In this document: positions 6,364 through 12,105 of the stretch, one piece after another | Numbering within the stretch: the first letter of the stretch is position 1 | How the letters are laid out: every line of letters starts with the position of its first letter | Source: UBA11996 sp964394975 | GTDB taxonomy: Bacteria; Chloroflexota; Dehalococcoidia; Lucifugimonadales; UBA826 | Direction: 5' to 3' | Assembly: GCA_964394975.1 (NCBI GenBank) | Contig: CAYMZR010000062.1 | Coordinates: 1 to 12,105 of the forward strand | Length of the DNA stretch: 12,105 nt | Position numbers and translations under genes: made by a program | The notes under the pieces: model-generated | Database searches by the model: none | Seen by the model: only the letters and a program-made list of their open reading frames with translations | What the model was told of the DNA's origin: nothing

Positions 6364-7462
6364 TTATGTGCCCATTTGGTACTTTAAATACGCTTTTATA
6401 AACATATCTATATCTCCATCAAGTACTTCATTAGTAGCTGATGTTTCCATATCTGTTCTATGATCTTTCACCATTTGATAGGGATGTAGTACATAGCTCC
6501 GTATTTGATTTCCCCATTCGGCCGAAATATGATCCCCTTTTAGATCAGAAATTTCTCGATCCTTTTTCTCTCTTTCCAAATCAGCGAGTCGAGAAGCCAA
6601 AATTCTCATTGCTATCTCTCTGTTTTGCCGTTGGGATCTTTCATTTTGACAGGTAACCACAATTCCTGTTGGTTCGTGCGTTATCCGTATAGCCGTGGAA
6701 TTTTTTTGCACACTCTGTCCCCCATGACCGCCTGCTCTAAACACATCAACCCTCAAATCATCTGGATTGATTTCAACGTCGGCACCTTCTTCCATTCTTG
6801 GTATAACTTCCGCCAATGCAAAGGAGGTATGCCTTGCATGATCGTTGTCGAATGGAGATATCCGAACTAATCTATGAACCCCTTTCTCTGCCTTAAGATG
6901 ACCATAAGCATATTCACCTGCTATTTGTACAACTACACTTTTTATACCAGCTTCTTCACCATGGGATACATCAAGAATTTGACATCCAAATCCTTTTCTA
7001 TCACACCATCTTGTATACATTCTTGCTAGCATGGAAGCCCAATCTTGAGAATCGACCCCTCCTGCACCAGCATGCAGAGCTAAAATAGCGTCACGCTGAT
7101 CATGTTCACCAGAAAGGGTGAGTGTGAATTCCTGCTCCGCGACCGCTTGTTCTAACTGCTCTATTTCTAGCTTTATCTCATCCAGCAATTTCATATCACT
7201 TTCAGGATTAGCCAATTCCAGCAATTCTAAATGATTCTCAATTTGCTCTTGAAACCCTTTCCAAATCGATACCTGGTTATTCATAGAAGCCAAAATTTTC
7301 ATTTTAGATTGGGCTAAATCAGAATCTTGCCAAAACAAAGGATCTATTGATTCTTTTTCCAATCGTTCAATTTCAAGTTCCTTTGAAGGAAGGTCAAAGA
7401 CGCACCAATAAATCAGAAACTTTTTCTTTAAGTTCAATCAAAGAAGTTTTCAATTCTTGCAT
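6364..7462 (-). CDS. prfB: Peptide chain release factor 2 (RF2), made by programmed +1 frameshift
   Basis: RF2 ends translation at UGA and UAA. An ATG at 7462 opens a 22-codon reading frame (starting MQELKTSLIELKEK) that stops at TGA 7396..7394, inside CTT TGA C. Slipping +1 on CTT joins it to the long frame, entering at DLPSKELEIERLEKE and running to 6364, for a total of 365 residues, the same length as E. coli RF2. The body is complete: the peptide anticodon SPF (202-204) for UGA, and GGQ (247-249, in RAGGHGGQSVQKN), which enters the peptidyl transferase centre. The leader ATG follows GGTGA (9-base gap), and an in-frame TGA lies just upstream of it, so it is the only sensible start. A conventional call from 7437 would give a false N-terminus (MNLKKKFLIYWCVF). 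A good extended -10 lies 50 bases upstream. The gene stands between priA and the transporter unit. Confidence 0.95.
7393..7399 (-). other. prfB programmed frameshift site CTTTGAC
   Basis: CTT (codon 22) is followed by the in-frame stop TGA and then C, the exact slippery site and poor stop context of classical prfB autoregulation. When RF2 is scarce, the ribosome pauses at UGA and slips +1 to read GAC. The upstream stimulator, AGGGGG in E. coli, is weaker here: TTGGTG, offering GGTG to the anti-Shine-Dalgarno with the same three-base spacer before CTT. Confidence 0.92.
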
Positions 7463-7513
7463 TGGAGCTTTTCACCGACCTACGACTTAAAATTTTTATC
7501 GGAGCGGACATTA

Positions 7514-7522
7514 ATTATATCA
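7514..7522 (-). promoter_or_regulatory. Extended -10 promoter of prfB
   Basis: On the minus strand TGA-TATAAT is a perfect extended -10 (TGn then consensus hexamer). The bases 16-17 upstream (ACTTTG/AACTTT) make a poor -35, which extended -10 promoters tolerate. The start would be near 7507, leaving a leader of about 45 bases before the ATG at 7462. prfB can therefore be transcribed independently of priA. Confidence 0.6.
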
Positions 7523-7568
7523 AGCCTCAAAAAAACAAAGTTTCCACATTTGATGATAATGAACATAT

Positions 7569-10040
7569 TTAGGTGGATAGATAGGAATCTACATCGAGAA
7601 TCCAGCCCCTTCTCATGGTTCTACGCTCTTCTTGCCCTACAGGAATCCTTATAGTGTCCAGTAGGGTCCGGGGATTGGGGCCTCGCAAAATAATCTGCCA
7701 CCTGTAGCGGCCCCTGATCCTACTTGGAAAAGCTGGTGTCGGACCAAGAACTTCAGTATCAGGAAGACCCCAAATCTGTTTTTGTTGGACCAATAGATTT
7801 GCTAGATGTTTGGCCTCTCTTTGACCTGATTTATCATCAACATCTTGCCTAAGCAATCGAATTATTTTGCTATAAGGCGGGTGAATGTTTTTTATTCTGT
7901 TAGAAGATTCGATATCAAAAAATGATCGATAATCCTGTGAAGCTGCCGCTTTAATAGCATAGTGGTCAGGCTGAAATGTTTGAATAACCACTTTTCCTTC
8001 TTGTTCGCCCCTACCTGCTCTACCCGCCACCTGGCACAAAGTTTGAAACACGCGCTCTGGAGCCCTAAAATCCGGCAGACCAAGACCTACATCAGCCGAT
8101 ATTACCCCCACCAATGTTACATTAGGTAAATGATGCCCTTTGGATATCATCTGAGTACCAACCACAACATCGGTCTGACCAGATCGAAATCTGTTAAGTA
8201 GCTCACCATAATCTGAATGTTTAGCTATGGCATCCGTATCCCATCTATCGACAACTAATTGTGGATATAACTCACCCAACTTTTCTACAACTAATTGTGT
8301 TCCGATACCATATTTCCCAACGGCTTCATCCTGGCATTCAGGGCAATTCTGAACGTTCTTCCTTTTTTTCCCGCAATAATGACATATCAAAGTGTTAGAG
8401 TCGGCATGAAATGTCATGGAAACATCACAGCTTCTACACTTAGCTACATACCCACAGCTACGACATTGAACAAAAGGTGAAGAGCCTCTTCTATTCAAAA
8501 AAAGTATCACCTGATTATTGTTGCTGACAGCATTCTCTAAATCAGTTGTTAGGCGTCTACTGAAAATACCAGTATTCCCTGCCTTTAATTCGGCCCTCAT
8601 GTCTACTATTTTCACTTCTGCTAGCAATCTTGAATCGTTATCTGAATCATCCTTTATCGAATTAGGACGGTACCTTTGGGTTAATTCTGCCAGTCGATAT
8701 CTACCAAGTATGGCTCTGCGATAAGACTCAATATCAGGAGAAGCTGAACCAAGGATTACTGTTGCAGATGTAAGTCCCGCCAGTTGCATAGCAACATCCC
8801 TCGCATGATACCGAGGTGCGCCATCATTTTGTTTGTAAGTCCATTCATGCTCTTCGTCTATTACAATTAAGCCCAAATTATTCAGTGGAGCAAAAATCGA
8901 ACTTCGGGAACCGACTACCACCTGATAATCATCGTCTTTAATTTTTCTCCATTGGTCAAAACGCTGACCTATAGTTAATCCACTATGCAAAACAGCTACC
9001 TGCCCAGGAAACCTCGAGGAAAATCTTTCTATAGTTTGGGGGGTCAGAGCGATTTCAGGTACTAGCACTAAAGCCGTTTTACCATTCTTAATGCATAGAG
9101 CTACAGCGTCAAGATAAACTTCGGTTTTACCACTTCCAGTGACTCCATGCAGTAAAACCGCCCTAGTTTTGATAGAAGGATCATCTATCAGCTCTGAAAT
9201 TTGCATTAGCGCATGCTTTTGGGAGTCTGAAAGCTGGAGACCTTTAGCAACTCTATAAAGTTCTCCCTCGAGAGGATCTCTGTCAATTTGAATTTGGTAC
9301 TTTTCCAAATAGCCTTTTGTTATTAACGAATTGACAGAATAAGAACCGAATTCTCTTCTAACAGTAGCTAATTTCAGCACCTCATCCTCTCTCTTTAAAA
9401 GGGCAGTCAAAGCCTGAAATTGCTTGGGGGCATTACCTAGTTTTTTTGCGGGCAAGGCCAACTTACCAGATTGAGTAATCTTAACCAGATTTTCATATTT
9501 GGCTCCCACTTTAACGGAAGATTCATTCGTGGTAGAAAACAATATTTCCTTTGCAATCAGGCGATTAATAGTCTGACGTGATTTTTCCCCGAAGTTAGCA
9601 AGCACTCTATCTAGTTTTACAGGTTTTTTTGAATTTACATACCTGACTATCGATGATTGGAATTCACTGAGAGTTAACTCAAGGTCTTCAATAGGAACGG
9701 ACAGAGACAACCAAACAGCTTTTCGTTTTCGTCCGCCTGGCGGAAGCATCAAAGAACATGCTTGAAATAGGGTGCACAAATATCGACCACTCACCCAGCG
9801 GGCCAATTCCAGGCGCACCGGGTCAATTAGAGGCTTGTCGTCTGTAAGTTCAGATATTTCACGAACCAAATCCAAGTTTGTGGTGCTGGAGATATCGAAA
9901 ACTATCCCTTGTCTCGTTTGATTACCGAAAGGAACTAATACTGAATGACCCAGTTCCAAACTGAGATCCCTAGGTATTGAGTAGGTAAAAGTTCTGTCTC
10001 CAGAACCAGGTGAATCTACTGCTACTTCAGCGAATTTCAA
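7569..10040 (-). CDS. priA: Primosomal protein N' (replication restart DNA helicase PriA)
   Basis: An 823-residue superfamily 2 helicase that recognises stalled forks and D-loops and reloads the replisome. Domains in order: N-terminal 3'-DNA-end binding domain (MKFAEVAVDS to about 100); a winged-helix region (about 120-250); helicase lobe 1 with Walker A HGVTGSGKTE (298-307) and motif II DEEH (396-399); a zinc module with four Cys pairs at C526/C529, C535/C538, C553/C556 and C566/C569; then lobe 2 with GTQMISKGHHLPNV (628-641) and motif VI QVAGRAGRG (670-678); and a C-terminal domain to 823. All catalytic and zinc residues are present. The start is TTG: an in-frame TAG lies only two codons upstream, and the first conserved residues follow at once, so no other start fits; AAGGG stands 10 bases away. 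It lies 93 bp after rplS on the same strand. A weak -10 (TATACT, 10084..10089) may serve it, otherwise it is read through from rplS. Confidence 0.95.
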   Translation of the reverse strand: MKFAEVAVDSPGSGDRTFTYSIPRDLSLELGHSVLVPFGNQTRQGIVFDISSTTNLDLVREISELTDDKPLIDPVRLELARWVSGRYLCTLFQACSLMLPPGGRKRKAVWLSLSVPIEDLELTLSEFQSSIVRYVNSKKPVKLDRVLANFGEKSRQTINRLIAKEILFSTTNESSVKVGAKYENLVKITQSGKLALPAKKLGNAPKQFQALTALLKREDEVLKLATVRREFGSYSVNSLITKGYLEKYQIQIDRDPLEGELYRVAKGLQLSDSQKHALMQISELIDDPSIKTRAVLLHGVTGSGKTEVYLDAVALCIKNGKTALVLVPEIALTPQTIERFSSRFPGQVAVLHSGLTIGQRFDQWRKIKDDDYQVVVGSRSSIFAPLNNLGLIVIDEEHEWTYKQNDGAPRYHARDVAMQLAGLTSATVILGSASPDIESYRRAILGRYRLAELTQRYRPNSIKDDSDNDSRLLAEVKIVDMRAELKAGNTGIFSRRLTTDLENAVSNNNQVILFLNRRGSSPFVQCRSCGYVAKCRSCDVSMTFHADSNTLICHYCGKKRKNVQNCPECQDEAVGKYGIGTQLVVEKLGELYPQLVVDRWDTDAIAKHSDYGELLNRFRSGQTDVVVGTQMISKGHHLPNVTLVGVISADVGLGLPDFRAPERVFQTLCQVAGRAGRGEQEGKVVIQTFQPDHYAIKAAASQDYRSFFDIESSNRIKNIHPPYSKIIRLLRQDVDDKSGQREAKHLANLLVQQKQIWGLPDTEVLGPTPAFPSRIRGRYRWQIILRGPNPRTLLDTIRIPVGQEERRTMRRGWILDVDSYLST

Positions 10041-10133
10041 AAACTACTAACCCTTTTCCACATGACGAAGTGGTACGAGGCAAAGTATACTACCGAACAG
10101 AATTCAGGGGCGAAATTTATTCAGAGAGCGCAT

Positions 10134-10475
10134 TTACCTTCTATCCTCTTTGATCCTAGCTGCCCGGCCGGACAGCCCTCTAAGATAATAGAGTCTTGCT
10201 CTTCTAACCTTCCCCTTTCTTGTAACTTTCACTGATTCCACATTAGGAGAGCATTTCAGAAAGGTTCGTTCAACTCCAACTTGATTGGTGATCCTACGAA
10301 CCGTGAAGGTTTCCCCTCTACCATTGCCTCTAACTCTCAAAACAACGCCTTCGAAGGCCTGCGTTCTGATCCTTTCCCCCTCAACAACCCTAACGTTAAC
10401 AACTACTGTGTCTCCAGGTCCAAAATCCTCGATGTTATTATTTTCTTCTACTGGTATGAGGTTATGAGCATCCAT
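10134..10475 (-). CDS. rplS: 50S ribosomal protein L19
   Basis: A 113-residue protein of normal L19 length that sits at the interface of the ribosomal subunits. Clear family blocks are FGPGDTVVVNVRVVEGERIR (18-37), QAFEGVVLRVRGNGRGETFTV (39-59, a beta-barrel strand run), RITNQVGVERTF (61-72), then PNVESVKVTRKGKVRRARLYY (77-97) and LRGLSGRAARIKE. The ATG at 10475 is preceded by a weak GAAGAGA-type site. In many bacteria rplS follows rpsP-rimM-trmD; here it is first in its unit, with its own promoter at 10543..10572, and priA follows. Nothing appears missing. Confidence 0.97.
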   Translation of the reverse strand: MDAHNLIPVEENNNIEDFGPGDTVVVNVRVVEGERIRTQAFEGVVLRVRGNGRGETFTVRRITNQVGVERTFLKCSPNVESVKVTRKGKVRRARLYYLRGLSGRAARIKEDRR

Positions 10476-10542
10476 TTTCAGTATCTCTTCGCATATTACA
10501 ATTTAGTTAGCTATCCGCACAGCTTAAAATGACAAGGCTAAG

Positions 10543-10572
10543 ATTGTACTTCTATATTTGTCTCTAAATCAA
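10543..10572 (-). promoter_or_regulatory. Candidate sigma70-type promoter of rplS
   Basis: On the minus strand TTGATT (10572..10567, four of six) is followed after 18 bases by TACAAT (10548..10543, five of six). Transcription would begin near 10536, giving a leader of about 60 bases. A TTGTCA (five of six) closer to the gene has no convincing -10. Confidence 0.5.
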
Positions 10573-10620
10573 TAGTAATTTCTGTCATCTAGTTTCTATT
10601 TATCAAAACGCATTCATTTT

Positions 10621-10649
10621 ATGACTGATGTAACTGCATTTGATAGAAT
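10621..10649 (+). promoter_or_regulatory. Promoter of tatA, extended -10
   Basis: ATGACT (10621..10626, four of six to the -35 consensus), 17 bases, then TAGAAT (10644..10649, five of six) with TGA directly before it, an extended -10. Transcription would start near 10656, about 35 bases before the tatA ATG. It is divergent from the rplS promoter, the two -35 boxes being 48 bp apart. The rest of the 215-bp gap 10476..10690 holds nothing else I recognise. Confidence 0.55.
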
Positions 10650-10690
10650 TAGTGGTATTAATCAAAAACAATTAGTATGGGGAGGGAATA

Positions 10691-10864
10691 ATGCCTTTTA
10701 GATTTGGCCCCATGGAACTCATAATCGTTTTAGTAGTGGTGTTAATCATTTTTGGGGTAGGTAGACTACCTGAGATAGGCGGAGCGATGGGAAAAGCGAT
10801 TAAAGAATTCAGATCCACCCAAAAAGATATTACTGATGACGATACGACATCCAAAAAAGACTAG
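10691..10864 (+). CDS. tatA: Sec-independent translocase subunit TatA (57 codons)
   Basis: A short protein that forms the pore or membrane-thinning component of the twin-arginine export system, recruited to TatBC when a folded substrate binds. It shows the TatA plan: short periplasmic end MPFRFGPME with Glu9, a single membrane helix (about 9-23), the hinge FGVGRLPEIGGAMG (21-34), an amphipathic helix (AIKEFRST), then a short acidic-lysine tail ending in TTSKKD. GGAGGG (10681..10686) is 4 bases before the ATG; an ATG at 10712 is the only rival and lacks such a site. At 57 residues it is short for the family. It converges on tatC with an 85-bp gap. The gap 10865..10949 shows no clear terminator. 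Antisense open frames over it are chance. Confidence 0.92.
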   Translation: MPFRFGPMELIIVLVVVLIIFGVGRLPEIGGAMGKAIKEFRSTQKDITDDDTTSKKD

Positions 10865-10949
10865 TGCGAATTTCGAATCTATAAAGTCCCTCGATAAGTA
10901 AAAAAATTAAATCGCGTCGGTCCCTGGTTTCTGCTCTCAAAATTAAAAA

Positions 10950-11711
10950 TCAATCTGTCTCGTCAAGATTGTCTGGCGCCGTCCTATTCCTCATCTTAAC
11001 CCCTATTTTTGACAAGAAAATACCAACCTCATATAGAGCCAAAATCGGAATAGCTACCATGGTTTGGTTAATAGGGTCCAATGTAGGAGTTATAAGGGCG
11101 CCTAAAATAAAAGCCAATACTATGGCCCATTTCCGGTTTCTAGAAAGAAAAGATGGCTTCACAACACCAATCCTGGACAAGAAAAACAAAACTATCGGTA
11201 GTTCAAATATGACTCCCATCCAAAACAAAAGTGAGAGCATCAAGCTCACGTAGTTGCCAATTCTGATCATAGGAGTCGCAACATCACTCCCAAAAGTGAT
11301 GAGGAATTTTACGGCCGGTGGAAAAAGAACAAAATAACCAAATGCTGCACCAAGTATAAAGATAATCACGCTGACAGGCATCAATATATATAAATATTTT
11401 TTCTCTGTGGAACTCAACCCGGGGGAAACAAACATCGTCAGTTGCCACAAGAGAAACGGTAATGAGGTAAAAATCCCTGCTAAAAGGGATGCTTTCATAG
11501 CAATACCTATGAATTCGGTAAGGTCTGTATATACTGGTTTCTGGTTTGGAACCCCTGGGAATCCACTAGCCGGCTCCATTAACAATCGAAGTATTTGCTG
11601 ATGAAAAATAAAGGCGATTACTGTAAAAACCACAACGATAATTGCTGACCATGTAAGACGACGACGCAACTCATCAAGATGTGCACTTAATGATTGCGAT
11701 TCATTAACCAA
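10950..11711 (-). CDS. tatC: Sec-independent protein translocase TatC
   Basis: The core receptor of Tat export, 253 residues with six membrane helices. It binds the twin-arginine signal peptide at its cytoplasmic face. The motif SLSAHLDELRRRL (7-19) carries the conserved Glu14. FTSLPFLLWQLTMFVSPGLS (81-100) with E103 just after it, and VIFELP (167-172) with E170, match the positions known to matter in E. coli TatC. ITPTLDP (207-213) lies before the last helices. The start is TTG at 11711. It is the only start codon between the in-frame TGA (11720..11718) that ends the upstream gene and the first conserved residues, and GGGGGTGA lies about 6 bases away. Only 6 bp separate the two genes, so they are translationally coupled. 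Confidence 0.95.
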   Translation of the reverse strand: MVNESQSLSAHLDELRRRLTWSAIIVVVFTVIAFIFHQQILRLLMEPASGFPGVPNQKPVYTDLTEFIGIAMKASLLAGIFTSLPFLLWQLTMFVSPGLSSTEKKYLYILMPVSVIIFILGAAFGYFVLFPPAVKFLITFGSDVATPMIRIGNYVSLMLSLLFWMGVIFELPIVLFFLSRIGVVKPSFLSRNRKWAIVLAFILGALITPTLDPINQTMVAIPILALYEVGIFLSKIGVKMRNRTAPDNLDETD

Positions 11712-11717
11712 TGATGC

Positions 11718-12092
11718 TCACCCCCATGAGGTTTTTCCAGATTCATCATTGCTATCTGTCTGCTGAGAATCTAATTGGTCATCTTGCACCAACTCAGAAG
11801 ATCTTGAATCGGTATTTCTCCTCCTGCGCGATCCAAAAGCTATTGGTGGCTCTGGTTTTGGATCTGAGTCAACTTGAGAATCGCCATAACCAATATCATC
11901 GTCGACCGTTTCTTTATTTTCACTGAAACTGGGAGTATCAACTTCAATATGGGGGATTTGCCGGGCGAACCTTTTGGCCTCTGCAAGTAAATCTCCCAGC
12001 ATACGTGCACCAGAAATCATTTTTTGTGGTCCGAGCAATAGGAAAGAGATCAACAAAATTACCAAAATTTCCATGCTGCCCATTCCTAACAT
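11718..12092 (-). CDS. tatB: TatA/TatB-family protein, TatB-like
   Basis: A single-span Tat component of 124 residues. The N-terminal helix (MGSMEILVILLISFLLLGPQ, 4-23) contains the conserved Glu8 and ends in LGPQKM, the TatB-type hinge in place of the FGxxRLP seen in the TatA of this window. It is followed by an amphipathic helix (SGARMLGDLLAEAKRFARQ) and then a long acidic, Ser/Asp-rich, probably disordered tail (50-124) with an RRRR cluster near 88. It overlaps or abuts tatC (6-bp gap; its stop is inside the tatC Shine-Dalgarno region), so it likely joins TatC in the receptor complex. The ATG at 12092 is used here; Met4 and Met7 are rivals, and only 13 upstream bases are visible, so the start and promoter are uncertain. 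Confidence 0.75.
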   Translation of the reverse strand: MLGMGSMEILVILLISFLLLGPQKMISGARMLGDLLAEAKRFARQIPHIEVDTPSFSENKETVDDDIGYGDSQVDSDPKPEPPIAFGSRRRRNTDSRSSELVQDDQLDSQQTDSNDESGKTSWG

Positions 12093-12105
12093 AAATTCAC
12101 AACTC

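Noticed and set aside
7396..7437. ATG start for prfB at 7437 (MNLKKKFLIYWCVF...)
   Set aside because: These 14 residues are not RF2-like and lack a Shine-Dalgarno. The CTT TGA C site and the upstream 22-codon frame explain the N-terminus better.
1..12105. CRISPR array, insertion sequence, prophage, tRNA or rRNA
   Set aside because: No regular repeats, transposase-like frames, terminal inverted repeats or cloverleaf sequences were seen on either strand.

Overview
This 12.1-kb window is an ordinary stretch of bacterial chromosome: A+T-rich by eye (not counted), with short intergenic spaces and mostly housekeeping genes. It shows no mobile element, CRISPR array, tRNA or rRNA. The mix of genes fits a free-living, possibly marine, low-GC member of Chloroflexota (SAR202/Dehalococcoidia-like). 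It includes split Tat genes, an oligopeptide-type ABC transporter with a long-linker lipoprotein, and a stand-alone 5'-3' exonuclease. That placement is an inference from gene content and rests on no alignment.

Layout. At the left edge is the first part of a minus-strand gene encoding a signal-peptide-like N-terminus (1..53), with a near-consensus sigma70-type promoter and a 5'-end hairpin. A 381-bp divergent intergenic region separates it from a plus-strand CaCA-family cation exchanger (435..1625). Convergent to that is a minus-strand block transcribed from about 6.3 kb down to 1.65 kb: a substrate-binding lipoprotein, two permeases (DppB-like and DppC-like) and a 5'-3' exonuclease. No ATPase for the transporter lies in the block. 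Upstream, also on the minus strand, are prfB (release factor 2, needing a programmed +1 frameshift at CTT TGA C), priA (replication restart helicase) and rplS (ribosomal protein L19). A divergent control region (10476..10690) serves rplS on one side and a 57-codon tatA on the other. The right end holds tatC and a TatB-like gene on the minus strand, convergent with tatA, so the three Tat components lie together but in two transcription units.

How the genes work together. tatA, tatB and tatC make one twin-arginine protein export system. The lipoprotein and two permeases form an importer of peptides, nickel or similar small solutes that must borrow ATPase subunits from elsewhere. prfB and rplS serve translation, while priA and possibly the exonuclease serve DNA maintenance.

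The strongest single observation is the prfB recoding site. Reading through it gives a 365-residue RF2, whereas a simple ORF call (start at 7437) gives a wrong N-terminus. No truly novel system is evident. Other points for a second look are a hairpin that overlaps the Shine-Dalgarno of the first permease gene, the split Tat arrangement, and several non-ATG starts.
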